Shown here: piece after piece, positions 7,883 to 16,512 of the stretch
Numbering within the stretch: position 1 is the first letter of the stretch
Layout: every line of letters starts with the position of its first letter
Source of the DNA: Bradyrhizobium iriomotense
GTDB lineage: Bacteria > Pseudomonadota > Alphaproteobacteria > Rhizobiales > Xanthobacteraceae
Direction: 5' to 3'
NCBI RefSeq assembly: GCF_030160715.1
Contig: NZ_BSOW01000014.1
Location: forward strand, 1 to 64,000
DNA: 64,000 nt
Position numbers and translations under genes: made by a program
The notes under the pieces: generated by a model
Seen by the model: only the letters and a program-made list of their open reading frames with translations
Database searches by the model: none
Told to the model about the DNA's origin: nothing

Positions 7883-9150
7883 GAGACCCTCCCGGCGTTC
7901 TTGGCGGAGATCGGACGTCGTTGGGCGGGGACCAGCCCGCGCGGTCGATACAGCATCATGGCGATCAGAATGAGGCCGAAGATCAGCCGCTCGTATTTGG
8001 AGGGCTCGAACTGCGTTGGCAGGTTGGCGAAGGACCAGCCGAAAATCTCAAATCCAGTCGCGCGCAGATGGTTCAAGCCGGCCGACAGCGATTTCAGGAC
8101 CTGCAGATTGAGGATGGTGACGAGGCCGGCCCCCATCATCACGCCACGTATCGAACCGAGGCCGCCCAGCACGATCATCGCAAGGACGCCGATCGACTGA
8201 TTGAAGTCGAAGCTTTCCGGGCTGACGAAGGTCTGCTTCGCGGCGAACAGGACGCCCATGGTTCCCGCGAAGGCTGCGCCGGTCGCGAAGGCGATCAGCT
8301 TGGTCCTCACCAGCGGAATGCCCATAGCCTGCGCGGCGATCTCGTCCTCGCGGATCGCCAGCCACGAGCGCCCGATGCTGGAACTGTCCAGCCTGCGATT
8401 GGCCAGCACGGCCACGAGAACCAGCGTGAGCACAACCGCATAATAGATCAGTGCCTGCCATTTGAAGGCCGGCGCGGTGGTGGTTGCGAGGGCGCCGGCG
8501 ACTTCCGTGAGCGGCTGCGCGATCGCGGCGATTCCCTGCGGGCCGTTTGTGATGTTCACGGGCTTGTCGAGGTTGTTCGCGAGGACACGGATGACCTCGC
8601 CGAACCCCAGCGTGACGATGGCGAGATAGTCGCCCTTCAACCTCAGCACCGGCAACCCGAGCAGTGCGCCCGTGCCGGCCGCGACAAAGACGGCGGCGAC
8701 CGCGACAACGAAGAAGGCGTCGCCTTGCAGCGGAAATCCCACGCCGAGCAATGCGGCTCCGTGGGGAGAACTGACAATGGCCCAGAGATAAGCCCCAACC
8801 GCGAAGAAGGCGATGAATCCGAGATCCAGCAAACCGGCGAACCCGACCACGATGTTCAGCCCCAGCGCCAGCACCGCGAAGATGCCGACTTGAATGGCGA
8901 CATCGAGATAGAAGGTGTTGCGCATCCCGATGATGGGCAAGGCGCACAACAGCACGAAGGCAAACACGGGCATGCCGACGCGCGGATCGCATTTGTCGAA
9001 GTCGCTGGCGATGAAGAGCGGCACGAGCAGCGCGAGGAACGCGGCGGTGTCGATCAGACCGTTGCCCGTAAATACGAATACGCACAACAGAGTCACCGCC
9101 AGTGTGTAGGCGATCAACCACACCGATCTCTTGGGAAAGCCGGGGGCCAT
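7879..9150 (-). CDS. livM: Branched-chain amino-acid ABC transporter permease, LivM type
   Basis: 423-residue polytopic membrane protein. Two or three extra N-terminal hydrophobic segments precede the conserved LivM core, which shows LGLNIVVGFAGLLDLGFIAFFAVGAY, GLPVLRLKGDYLAIVTLGFGE (the EAA-like loop contacting the ATPases) and the IREDEIAAQAMGI segment (each quoted in part). It begins 3 nt after livH ends and overlaps livG by 4 nt. It pairs with LivH to form the translocation pore. Confidence 0.92.
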   Translation of the reverse strand: MAPGFPKRSVWLIAYTLAVTLLCVFVFTGNGLIDTAAFLALLVPLFIASDFDKCDPRVGMPVFAFVLLCALPIIGMRNTFYLDVAIQVGIFAVLALGLNIVVGFAGLLDLGFIAFFAVGAYLWAIVSSPHGAALLGVGFPLQGDAFFVVAVAAVFVAAGTGALLGLPVLRLKGDYLAIVTLGFGEVIRVLANNLDKPVNITNGPQGIAAIAQPLTEVAGALATTTAPAFKWQALIYYAVVLTLVLVAVLANRRLDSSSIGRSWLAIREDEIAAQAMGIPLVRTKLIAFATGAAFAGTMGVLFAAKQTFVSPESFDFNQSIGVLAMIVLGGLGSIRGVMMGAGLVTILNLQVLKSLSAGLNHLRATGFEIFGWSFANLPTQFEPSKYERLIFGLILIAMMLYRPRGLVPAQRRPISAKNAGRVS

Positions 9151-9153
9151 GGA

Positions 9154-10119
9154 TCAGACCTTTTCCGTGGAGGGACGCCCGAGAAGGCCCGTGGGTTTGA
9201 AGATCAAGATGAGGATGAGGATACCGAAGGCAAAAATGTCCTTGTATTCGGTACCGATCGCATTGTTCGTCAGGATCGGAACGAACGTGCCGATCAGCAT
9301 CTCGATCAAGCCGAGCACGATGCCACCAACCATGGCCCCGGGGATCGACCCGATCCCGCCGAGGACCGCGGCGGTGAATGCTTTCAGACCGGGTATGAAG
9401 CCCGAGAACGGATCGACGCGCCCGAACTGCAGCGCGTAGAGAGTCCCCGCGACGCCGGCGAGCGCGCCACCGATCAGGAAGGTCAGCATCACGATGCGAT
9501 TGACGTCGATGCCCATCAGGCTTGCCGCCATTCGGTCCGTTGCGACCGCTCGGATTGCCTTTCCAAGGCGCGTCTGATTGACGGTATATCTGAGCCCCGC
9601 CAGCATCGCTCCCGCGACGATGAGGATGACGAGCGATTTCATCGGAACGCTGTCGTTCGGCGTCAGCGGCAGGGGGATGTCGAAGAAGGGCATCGATGGG
9701 AATGGCCGGATGAACTGGCCGAAGAGGCTTTCGACGAAGCGCACGGCGTCCTGGAGGAAAAGGCTGATCCCGATGGCCGTGATGAGCGGCGCCAGCTTTG
9801 GCGCGTTCGAGCGTCGCAGTGGCCGGTAGGCGATCCGCTCGGCGAGCCCCGCGAGCGCGGCTGAAACCGCGGCCGCAACGATCATCGCGAGCACCAGTTG
9901 CGCGACGGGGTGGAGCGAGGAGCCGGCCAGAACATAGGTGAGCAGTTCGACCGCGACGACGGCGCCCACCATGAAAATCTCAGAGTGGGCAAAATTGATC
10001 AGGCCCAGCACACCGTAAACCATCGTGTAGCCGAGCGCGATCGTGGCATAGAGAAGGCCGAGGATCAGCCCATCCGCCAGGGTCGGCGGAAGCAATTCGA
10101 GAGCCAACTGGAAGGACAT
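9154..10119 (-). CDS. livH: Branched-chain amino-acid ABC transporter permease, LivH type
   Basis: 321-residue inner-membrane permease with the LivH signature near the N-terminus (YGVLGLINFAHSEIFMVGA), the conserved RAVATDRMAASLMGIDVNR cytoplasmic loop and FTAAVLGGIGSIPGAMVGG. About eight hydrophobic segments. It lies 107 bp downstream of livJ, separated by a strong GC-rich hairpin, and its stop is 3 nt from the livM ATG. Confidence 0.93.
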   Translation of the reverse strand: MSFQLALELLPPTLADGLILGLLYATIALGYTMVYGVLGLINFAHSEIFMVGAVVAVELLTYVLAGSSLHPVAQLVLAMIVAAAVSAALAGLAERIAYRPLRRSNAPKLAPLITAIGISLFLQDAVRFVESLFGQFIRPFPSMPFFDIPLPLTPNDSVPMKSLVILIVAGAMLAGLRYTVNQTRLGKAIRAVATDRMAASLMGIDVNRIVMLTFLIGGALAGVAGTLYALQFGRVDPFSGFIPGLKAFTAAVLGGIGSIPGAMVGGIVLGLIEMLIGTFVPILTNNAIGTEYKDIFAFGILILILIFKPTGLLGRPSTEKV

Positions 10120-10181
10120 GTCGACGTTTTCCGAAGGCGCTATCCGCCATAGTGCCGGGTCTAAGTCAGGGATCGGAAGAA

Positions 10182-10206
10182 GGCCGCGGGGCGGGCCCCC
10201 GCGGCC
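10182..10206. terminator. Intra-operon hairpin between livJ and livH
   Basis: Perfect 10-bp stem GGCCGCGGGG / CCCCGCGGCC with a 5-nt loop, 20 bp past the livJ stop and upstream of livH on the transcribed minus strand. Only a weak TTCTTCC tract follows, so it probably attenuates or protects the livJ message instead of ending all transcription. Confidence 0.6.
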
Positions 10207-10226
10207 GCACTACTTGTCGACCCTGG

Positions 10227-11411
10227 TCAGGACCCGCCGGGGGCAGCGACGTCGATGATCTTGACGATCTTGTTGGCATCGGCCGATTTGCCAGCCTCGA
10301 TCACGACATACTTCGCGCTCGCGATGTCTCCGCGATTGTTGAAGGCGATCGCGCCGGTCACACCGTCGAACTTGACGCCGCGAACGGCTTCCGCCACCGC
10401 GGCGCGGCTGGGCATGGTGCCGCCCTTGGCCTTCGCTGCGGCGACGATCGCCTCGATGACGACGCGAGCGCTGTCGTAGCCGTAGGCGGAGTAGACCTCG
10501 GGGTCCTTGTTGAACTTGGCCTTGTAGGTCTGCGCGAAGGCCGCGGCGGCCGGCATTTGAGACAGTGGTAGCGCGGTCGTCGTGAAATAGGCGTTCGTCA
10601 TGTTCTCCGGCCCCGCGATCTTTTGCAGGTCGCCGCTATCCAGGCCGTCGCCGCCAAGGAACGCTGCCTTGAGGCCCTTCTGCCGCATCTGCTTGATGAT
10701 CAGGCCGCCCTGGGGGTAGGTGCCGCCGTAATAGATGAGGTCCGGCTGGTCGACGCGCGCGCGGTTCAGGATCGATGAGAAGTCGGTCTCGTTCTGGTCC
10801 ATGCCGGTGGACAGGATGACATTCGCGCCGTTCTTCCGGGCCGCCGCTTCAAAGGTCTGGGCGATACCGGAGCCATAGGCGGACTTGTCGTTGATGATGT
10901 AGACCTTCTTCGCTTTCAACGTGTCCATTGCGAAGTTGGCGCCCGCCGGTCCTTGAATGTCGTCGCGACCGCAGATGCGGTTGGCGATCGCCCGCGTCGT
11001 CTCACGATCGGTAATCGCCGGATTCGTGTTGGCCGGGGAGACCATCACGAGATTGTCCTTGGCATAGACTTCCGAGGACGGGATCGCGACGCCGGAATTG
11101 TAGTGGCCGACGACACCGAGCACCGCGGGGTCGTTGAGGATTCGGTTGGCGTTGGCGACCCCGACGTTCGGCGTGGCCTGATCGTCCTCCGGCTGGAGCG
11201 ACAGCTGGAAGCCCATGTCGGTCAGCTGCTTGCCGAACTGGGCGACAGCCAGCTGTGCGCCGAGCATGATGCCTTCGCCGGCGACGGATTGCTGTCCCGA
11301 GAGAGGCGATTGCGTGACGATCTTGATCGTCCCTTTGTCCTCGGCGATTGCCGCGCCGGTGAGCAGCAGCAGGCTGGTGGTTGCCGCAGTTAAAGTCTTC
11401 ATCAGTCTCAT
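10227..11411 (-). CDS. livJ: Branched-chain amino-acid-type ABC transporter substrate-binding protein
   Basis: 394-residue periplasmic binding protein of the Leu/Ile/Val family. A Sec signal peptide (KTLTAATTSLLLLTGAAIAED, cleavage near residue 23) precedes a mature part beginning KIVTQSPLSGQQSVAGEG. GVVGHYNSGVAIPSSEVYA and LVMVSPANTNPAITDR match the ligand-contact region of LivJ-type proteins. GGGGAAGTCACC precedes the ATG. It is the first gene of the operon, divergent from the XRE regulator. The ligand could be branched-chain or another polar amino acid; nearby asparaginase and racemase make Asn, Asp or Glu worth considering. Confidence 0.92.
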   Translation of the reverse strand: MRLMKTLTAATTSLLLLTGAAIAEDKGTIKIVTQSPLSGQQSVAGEGIMLGAQLAVAQFGKQLTDMGFQLSLQPEDDQATPNVGVANANRILNDPAVLGVVGHYNSGVAIPSSEVYAKDNLVMVSPANTNPAITDRETTRAIANRICGRDDIQGPAGANFAMDTLKAKKVYIINDKSAYGSGIAQTFEAAARKNGANVILSTGMDQNETDFSSILNRARVDQPDLIYYGGTYPQGGLIIKQMRQKGLKAAFLGGDGLDSGDLQKIAGPENMTNAYFTTTALPLSQMPAAAAFAQTYKAKFNKDPEVYSAYGYDSARVVIEAIVAAAKAKGGTMPSRAAVAEAVRGVKFDGVTGAIAFNNRGDIASAKYVVIEAGKSADANKIVKIIDVAAPGGS

Positions 11412-11502
11412 GGTGACTTCCCCGTGTTCGAGAGCGCCCGATCAGCTTGCCCAGATCGGCACAAAGACGCTGGGAGCGATCATCGAGTGGGGGATTTCGT
11501 CC

Positions 11503-11563
11503 GGCTATTTGGCGGCTTGCGTCATCTTGACGTTTGCTTACGCTCAGGCAGCGTCAAATAGCG
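11503..11563. promoter_or_regulatory. Putative operator cluster upstream of livJ
   Basis: GGCTATTTGG at 11503-11512 is the inverse of the CCAAATAGC-like core, and GCGTCAAATAGCG lies at 11551-11563. Between them is the palindrome CGTCATCTTGACG. The cluster lies 92-152 nt upstream of the livJ start, where an activator or repressor would act. The same sequence recurs before the XRE gene and, degenerate, before the racemase. Binding by the XRE protein is inference. Confidence 0.45.
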
Positions 11564-11917
11564 CCAGAAAATGCCGGACCGAGGTCAAAGGCCATGTTCA
11601 ATCGGACCTGGACCCGGCCAGCGACTTGCGGAGCTCATTGGTCGAGAGCAGGGCGGGCAGTCCCGTCTGCGGCAAAGGTCGGCAACCGTCATGGCCCGGG
11701 CGACACTTGATTTCCCTGCCAGCTGGCGCGGCAGTCGAGCCTACGAACTGGGCACCGCGGGATGAGCGCCGCAGTTGGCGAACAGCGCCAGTTTGGCGAT
11801 CTCCGTGGGAGCAATCCTCTCGTGGATCATGCAAGCGGTGCGAAGACCCCCGGGGGATCACTGGTTGGGGGCGCCTCTGCTTGCGCTGTCGCGGAGTTTC
11901 CATATTATGCTTTTGGA

Positions 11918-11930
11918 GCGTCAATTAGCG
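11918..11930 (+). promoter_or_regulatory. Putative operator before the XRE regulator
   Basis: GCGTCAATTAGCG, one mismatch from the copy at 11551-11563, ending 10-31 nt before the two candidate regulator starts and followed at once by another CGTCA. The position suggests autoregulation. Confidence 0.45.
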
Positions 11931-11940
11931 TCAGGTATGG

Positions 11941-12801
11941 ATGGCCAGGGCGAAGGGCACTATGGGGGCGGCCGAGGATTCCGCCAGCGAGATGCAGCGG
12001 TCCTTCTCGGAAAATCTTCGTCTGGCCTGCAGCTACGCGCCGTCCGTCTCGGAGGTCTGTCGTCGTCTCGACATCAACCGCACGCAATTCAACCGCTATC
12101 TGCGTGCGGCGGCGCGACCGTCACCCAACATCCTCAACCGTCTCTGCGACTATTTTGGCGTTGAGGCGACCGAGTTTCATCTGCCGCCTCCGCAGTTTGC
12201 GCGCATCATCGCGCTCAAGCGGCACACCTCGAAACCGCGCCCGCCCTACGCCGATGCCATCGACAAGCTGCGCGCGGCATCGCTCCCGACGCTGCGCGGC
12301 TATGTCGGCTACTATTACGTGTACTATTACTCGATGAGTTCGCCAGGGATGATCCTGCGCGGCCTCATGCATCTGTTTACGCACGACAACGAAGTCTACT
12401 ACCGGCGTATCGAGCACTTCTCCAATCAGGAGCGGACGGATGCCGCCTTCAAATGCCGGTATTCCGGCGCCGCCTTGTTCTTGGAAGACCGGATCTTTCT
12501 GATCGATTCCGAGACGTTGACCAGCAACGAGATCACTCAGACCATTCTGTTTCCGTCGCGGCGAAACAAGATCGCCCGGCTGACCGGGCTGATCATGGGC
12601 GTGTCATCGGGAAACCAGCGCAGAATTGCCTGCTCCCGCGTTCTCCTGGAATGGTTGGGCGCAGAGATCGACATCCGACCTGCGTTGGCGAATTGCGGGC
12701 TGTTTGCGCCTGACGCGCCGTCGATACCGCGGTCCATACGGGATATGATCGACAATACGATGCCGCCGGGAGCACCGCTGTTTTATCCGGTTGACGCATG
12801 A
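11941..12801 (+). CDS. XRE-type helix-turn-helix regulator with C-terminal sensor region
   Basis: 286-residue DNA-binding protein. Residues about 34-75 form a Cro/C1-type helix-turn-helix (SVSEVCRRLDINRTQFNRYL, then PSPNILNRLCDYFGV). The rest, about 200 residues rich in aromatics (GYVGYYYVYYYS), may bind a ligand; I do not recognise a named domain. An alternative ATG at 11962 follows GAAGGGCACT and may be the true start. It is divergent from the liv operon and convergent with ansA. Shared sequence motifs in front of all three units suggest it controls them. Confidence 0.85.
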   Translation: MARAKGTMGAAEDSASEMQRSFSENLRLACSYAPSVSEVCRRLDINRTQFNRYLRAAARPSPNILNRLCDYFGVEATEFHLPPPQFARIIALKRHTSKPRPPYADAIDKLRAASLPTLRGYVGYYYVYYYSMSSPGMILRGLMHLFTHDNEVYYRRIEHFSNQERTDAAFKCRYSGAALFLEDRIFLIDSETLTSNEITQTILFPSRRNKIARLTGLIMGVSSGNQRRIACSRVLLEWLGAEIDIRPALANCGLFAPDAPSIPRSIRDMIDNTMPPGAPLFYPVDA

Positions 12802-12810
12802 CACGTGCGC

Positions 12811-12830
12811 GGCCGTTCAAGACAACGGCC
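12811..12830. terminator. Hairpin between convergent XRE gene and asparaginase
   Basis: GGCCGTT-caagac-AACGGCC, a 7-bp perfect stem in the 43-bp gap between the two 3' ends. No T-run, so it is at best a weak bidirectional terminator. Confidence 0.4.
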
Positions 12831-12844
12831 ACGACACACCAGTT

Positions 12845-13801
12845 TCACTGCTGAGCGCCCGAAGGCACGAGCTGCTCGAGACCTTGCTCCGGCTGAGCTT
12901 CCGACAATTCGAGCCAAAGCCGAACGAGAGCTGCCTCGGCCGTTTCTTCGCCCCCGTTCTCCACGCCAAGACGCCATAGTGGGGCGCCGGCGGCGTAAGC
13001 GCCTGGTGTAAGGCCGCCTTGCTCGCACTGGCTGACTGCCCGCAACCGGCATCCTCTCCGGATGGCAGCATCAAAAGCACCAAGCAGATCGTCGCGGCCC
13101 GCGATCGTGCCTGCCCCGAACAATCGTATGACGGCACCGTCCAGCTCCGCCAGCGCCGCCGAGATCATGCGGGCCGGCATACCCGGTGAAATCGTCAGAA
13201 TCGACACGCGCGCATCACCGAAACGCCGCGGACGAAAATGCGGCGCGTCGACCTGCGGTGTGATGGCGCGAAAGGAATCTGACGCGCGGGAGTGGCGCTT
13301 GACCAGTCCGGATGCCGCGATCATGCGCCCCGCGAAGGCAAGCCACACACCGGGTGGCGCGCTGAGGGCCGATTGAAGCGCGAGCGCGAGATTCGATTCG
13401 GCGTCTCCGTCCGTGCCGAGCGGACGCATGGCGCCGCACAGGATGATCGGAAACGGCGCTCCCGCCAGCGACTGGCTCAGCGCGGCGCCGGTGAAGCTCA
13501 TCGTATCCGTGCCATGCGTGATGACGGCACCGTCGCCGGACCATCCTTCGAGATGTGAAATGATCTGGTTCCAGTGCTCGCGGCCAATGTCGGCGCTATC
13601 GACGAGGGGGGCGAATGAGCGGATCGACAACCGCGCGCCCGGTGGTCCAAGTGCTGTGGCCGCATCCTCCAGCACACCGGTGGCGGGGGCCAGCCCGTCG
13701 GCAGATCCGCGCATGCCGATCGTGCCGCCCGTGTGAATGAGCAGGATTTCGCGGCAACGTTGGCCCGACGCCTTGGCGATCTGATCCGCGTCCACGTTCA
13801 T
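12845..13801 (-). CDS. Asparaginase, bacterial type I/II family
   Basis: 318-residue L-asparaginase-family amidohydrolase, converting Asn (and often Gln) to Asp plus ammonia. Both catalytic threonine motifs are visible: HTGGTIG (Thr24/Thr27) and HGTDTMSFTGA (Thr98, Asp99). CGAMRP and GSVT-like later segments fit the family. No signal peptide, so cytoplasmic. Its ATG overlaps the racemase stop by 4 nt, making a coupled two-gene operon for Asp/Asn or D-amino-acid use. It converges on the XRE regulator. Confidence 0.9.
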   Translation of the reverse strand: MNVDADQIAKASGQRCREILLIHTGGTIGMRGSADGLAPATGVLEDAATALGPPGARLSIRSFAPLVDSADIGREHWNQIISHLEGWSGDGAVITHGTDTMSFTGAALSQSLAGAPFPIILCGAMRPLGTDGDAESNLALALQSALSAPPGVWLAFAGRMIAASGLVKRHSRASDSFRAITPQVDAPHFRPRRFGDARVSILTISPGMPARMISAALAELDGAVIRLFGAGTIAGRDDLLGAFDAAIRRGCRLRAVSQCEQGGLTPGAYAAGAPLWRLGVENGGEETAEAALVRLWLELSEAQPEQGLEQLVPSGAQQ

Positions 13802-14547
13802 TGAACCCGGGCCGCCGATGCCTGGCCTTGTGCGCCAGCAAGCGAACGGTCGACCAATTCACGTGCAACGAGGTCGGTGACGTCGATGAGCCTCTTGCCG
13901 GTTTCGATATCCGAGATCAACGGCAACTCGGTACAGGCCAGAATGACGTGATCCGACGTCAGGCCTTCAACGAGGGTCTGGAGGCGTGGCCGCAGCGAGG
14001 GATCGCGGCTGCCGAGACGCTTCACGTCGAGAATGAGGTTGTGCAACTCCGCGGTGTCGGCCGGTGTCTCGATCGCCACGAGATCGCTCAGTGACCGGTA
14101 GGCAGACCACGGTCCAAGACTCGTCACCGGAGCGGCACCCAAGAGGGCGATGCGGTCGACGCGATTGCTCGCAACCCAGGCCGAAAGCGCGGATTGGAAG
14201 GACACGAATTCCCCGGGCAGGCCCAGCGATGCAATGCGCGGCGCGAACAGGTTGAGGGTATTGCAGGCGATTGCATAGGCGTCCGCCTGGACCGCGATCG
14301 CGGCGATCGTCTGTTTCAGGCTGTGCCAGACGATGTCTTCGTTCTCTTGGAGATCCATCGACAAGCCCAGTGTGGGCTCGGACAAGACCACGACCCGCGG
14401 GGCGTCGAGATCTCCGCGAAATTGTTCGCCGAAAAGCGTCTGGTTGCGGGCAAGGACCTTGCTCCAAAGATCGATGCCGGCCTCAGGCCCCGAGCCCGCG
14501 ACAATCCCGATCGACGCCCGCGTCGCCCCTTCTCTCGTCGGCCTCAT
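13798..14547 (-). CDS. Aspartate/glutamate racemase family protein
   Basis: 249 residues with the two catalytic cysteines of the Asp/Glu racemase superfamily: ACNTLN (Cys95) and ACTELPL (Cys205) from the chosen start; GIVAGSGPEAG opens the fold. It would interconvert L and D forms of Asp or Glu. The ATG at 14547 follows AAGGGCGA at ideal spacing; an in-frame ATG nine codons earlier (14574) has no ribosome site. First gene of the asparaginase operon; a degenerate copy of the putative XRE operator lies about 105 nt upstream. Confidence 0.87.
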   Translation of the reverse strand: MRPTREGATRASIGIVAGSGPEAGIDLWSKVLARNQTLFGEQFRGDLDAPRVVVLSEPTLGLSMDLQENEDIVWHSLKQTIAAIAVQADAYAIACNTLNLFAPRIASLGLPGEFVSFQSALSAWVASNRVDRIALLGAAPVTSLGPWSAYRSLSDLVAIETPADTAELHNLILDVKRLGSRDPSLRPRLQTLVEGLTSDHVILACTELPLISDIETGKRLIDVTDLVARELVDRSLAGAQGQASAARVQ

Positions 14548-14651
14548 AGCGTCGCCCTTGTTCGTCGAACACATGCCCGTAGATTCTCATTCGCAACCTC
14601 CATGCCAATTTCGCTTTCTGTCGCTTGATGATGCGAAACGATGCTGGAATC

Positions 14652-14662
14652 GCGTCAAAGAG
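14652..14662 (+). promoter_or_regulatory. Degenerate copy of the putative XRE operator
   Basis: GCGTCAAAGAG, one mismatch from GCGTCAAATAG, located 105 nt upstream of the racemase start. Weak on its own; it gains weight only from the copies at 11551 and 11918. Confidence 0.3.
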
Positions 14663-14717
14663 TTGCCGCCGGCGCTTCGCGGTCCTGACCCGGCCGTGCC
14701 GGCCGGGCGAGGGCTCG

Positions 14718-15569
14718 TCACTTCAGGGCCGCCATGTAATCGCGGATCGAATGGTCAGGGATCGCCTTGCGCGCAATCAAGTGGTGAACGCAGTTGGCAG
14801 CAAGGTCGAACGAGCGGTAGCAATGATGCGCAATCATTGCCAGATGCTTGAGTTGCTCGACCGTCATGTCGGCTGGCCGCATGAAGTTTCGCACATAGAC
14901 GATGTCCGCCTCCAGCAACTGGTTCATGGTCGCATTGGGATTGGACGGGTCGCTCAAGGGAGCGATCATGCGACGCTTGATGCCCGTGAAGGCGTGGGGG
15001 ACGAACCCCTGCTTGCGCAATTCGTTATCGATATCGCCGAATGTCGGCTGCTCCTTGTAGAGGCAAAGAAACGGGACCTCCGTTTGGATGGCGACCGCCT
15101 GCTTCAGCTTTTGCCGCCCGCTTCCGAAGACGGCCAGTTCGGCGCCCTGAACGTCGATCTTCAGGAAATCCAGATCCCGGATTTCGGTGATATCGTCGAG
15201 CCGGCGGGTCTGGACCGGATGTTCACTGACCACGCTGCCCCATTCGGCGAATTTCGCGAAATGCGAGAGCACATTCTGATCCGGGAGCAGCAGGCTTGTC
15301 ATTCCCGGTAGTTGGCAGAGACGCAGCTTTGCTTTGTGCCCGTTTCCGACGACATAGTGATAGTAGCTCTCTAGGTCGCTCTTGCGGGCATTGAGCTCGG
15401 CGAGCGCCGAGTCCTGCGGTTCAAAACCGACGACGGTGCAAAGTCTTCGTTGCAGCATCGCCTTGTAGGGCGGCTCACCGTCGATCGGATTGGCCCCGAC
15501 ATCGACCACCGAGGTCAGCCGCGCCGGCTGGATGAGATCGTTCAGAAGGTCCGGTTCGTTGTTGCTCAT
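14718..15569 (-). CDS. FkbM-family methyltransferase
   Basis: 283-residue SAM-dependent methyltransferase. The SAM-binding motif is VVDVGANPIDG (residues 21-31), the acidic end of strand 2 is GFEPQ, and FLKIDVQGAEL is the characteristic FkbM motif. Members of the family O-methylate sugars or polyketides; the acceptor here is not readable. It sits alone on the minus strand, 238 bp downstream of an NTF2-like gene from which a terminator separates it. Confidence 0.9.
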   Translation of the reverse strand: MSNNEPDLLNDLIQPARLTSVVDVGANPIDGEPPYKAMLQRRLCTVVGFEPQDSALAELNARKSDLESYYHYVVGNGHKAKLRLCQLPGMTSLLLPDQNVLSHFAKFAEWGSVVSEHPVQTRRLDDITEIRDLDFLKIDVQGAELAVFGSGRQKLKQAVAIQTEVPFLCLYKEQPTFGDIDNELRKQGFVPHAFTGIKRRMIAPLSDPSNPNATMNQLLEADIVYVRNFMRPADMTVEQLKHLAMIAHHCYRSFDLAANCVHHLIARKAIPDHSIRDYMAALK

Positions 15570-15718
15570 ATGACCGCCGTGGCCGCTCCTGGTTCTTCGG
15601 TCAGATCCGATGGTGATGCAATGAGGACTCTAAGAGCTTGGGCGTCGAAAGGCAGGGATTTGACAGCAGTATCCTGTGTCGATTGCGCCAGATATATCTC
15701 AGAATCCGGGAAAGAAAA

Positions 15719-15739
15719 TGGCCCGCATGATGCGGGCCA
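15719..15739 (-). terminator. Rho-independent terminator after the NTF2-like gene
   Basis: On the minus strand a TGGCCCGC / GCGGGCCA stem with a 5-nt loop is followed by TTTTCTTTCCC. It lies 69 bp past the stop of the NTF2-like gene. Confidence 0.75.
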
Positions 15740-15807
15740 GAGGTCACGAATGATGCGCGTCTTCCGCGCGTCGCGGCAAAGTGCGTGGCGGCAGTGTCCC
15801 GCCCGTT

Positions 15808-16212
15808 TCAGGAGATCATGGCTTTGACTTGCGCAGTGTCCGCAAACTCGGTCAGCTCGACGATTTTTCCGTCCTGAAATCTGAACAGGTCCAGGATGTC
15901 GGTCTCCCAGTTATTCCCGGTCGGGCGATATCTGACGAGGACGCGGGACTGCACCGCGGCACGCTGCCCCTCGACCAGGTCGCTCAGGATGTCGCGCTTT
16001 AGGAAGTCGAAGTTGGCAATGAATTGACCGAAAGCCTCTCGCAAGGCCTGGTGTCCCTGAACCCTTCCGGTGAGCTCGAGCGCGCTTTTGTCGCCGACCA
16101 GCGTGAAAGCACCTTCGGGATGAAAAGCTGCGACGAGGCCCTCCACATTGCCGGCTGCGCGCGCCGCATAAGCTGCCATGATGACTTCGATCATGTCTTC
16201 GCGATGTCCCAT
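15808..16212 (-). CDS. NTF2/SnoaL-like protein
   Basis: 134 residues with the layout of the nuclear-transport-factor-2 / SnoaL fold: an N-terminal helix pair (IEVIMAAYAARAAGNVEGLV), then AFHPEGAFTLVGD, GRVQGHQALREAF, and a sheet ending in DLFRFQDGKIVELTEFAD. Such proteins are small cone-shaped isomerases, hydrolases or binding proteins; no catalytic pair can be assigned. The start at 16212 follows AGGGAGCCCGAC; the longer open frame to 16335 lacks a ribosome site. Confidence 0.82.
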   Translation of the reverse strand: MGHREDMIEVIMAAYAARAAGNVEGLVAAFHPEGAFTLVGDKSALELTGRVQGHQALREAFGQFIANFDFLKRDILSDLVEGQRAAVQSRVLVRYRPTGNNWETDILDLFRFQDGKIVELTEFADTAQVKAMIS

Positions 16213-16512
16213 GTCGGGCTCCCTGCAACATATCTCACGTCGGGACAGACTAGCTACCTTTGCGTGCAAAGGCAAAATCCCAGCGCTCGTGCGCGAGCTC
16301 GCCACGGACGATTTGCCGCAAGTGATCCAGTTCACACTTGGTGTGATGGAACCTGTTGTAGCCTAAGGTTGCATTTGGAAAGCGACCCATTTCGAACGAG
16401 GCCCCTGGATTTCATGGGCCGGATTGCCCACGCGGCACGCTGATCTTTTTAAGGGCGTATCCCTGTCTCGGGTCCGTGCCGCGGCTGACGGGCAGGCGAT
16501 GGAGGGGGCAGC
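16213..16512. other. Divergent intergenic region
   Basis: 300 bases between the NTF2-like gene and the peptidoglycan hydrolase gene. It should carry both promoters. The only structure seen is a short inverted ACACTTGGTGTG near 16335. No gene is supported. Confidence 0.45.

Larger units (their letters stand above)
11412..11940. other. Divergent control region of liv operon and XRE regulator
   Basis: 529 bases with no credible gene. It carries the promoters of the minus-strand liv operon and of the plus-strand regulator. Visible structure: palindrome CGTCA-TCT-TGACG at 11520-11532, an inverted pair CTATTTGGCG (11505-11514) / CGTCAAATAG (11552-11561), and GCGTCAATTAGCG at 11918-11930 just before the regulator. 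Frames crossing the middle have unlikely composition. Confidence 0.6.

Noticed and set aside
7921..9864. 647-codon plus-strand frame opposite livM and livH
   Set aside because: It is antisense to two clearly recognisable permeases; its translation is rich in His, Asp, Glu, Gln and Arg, typical of the reverse frame of membrane genes.
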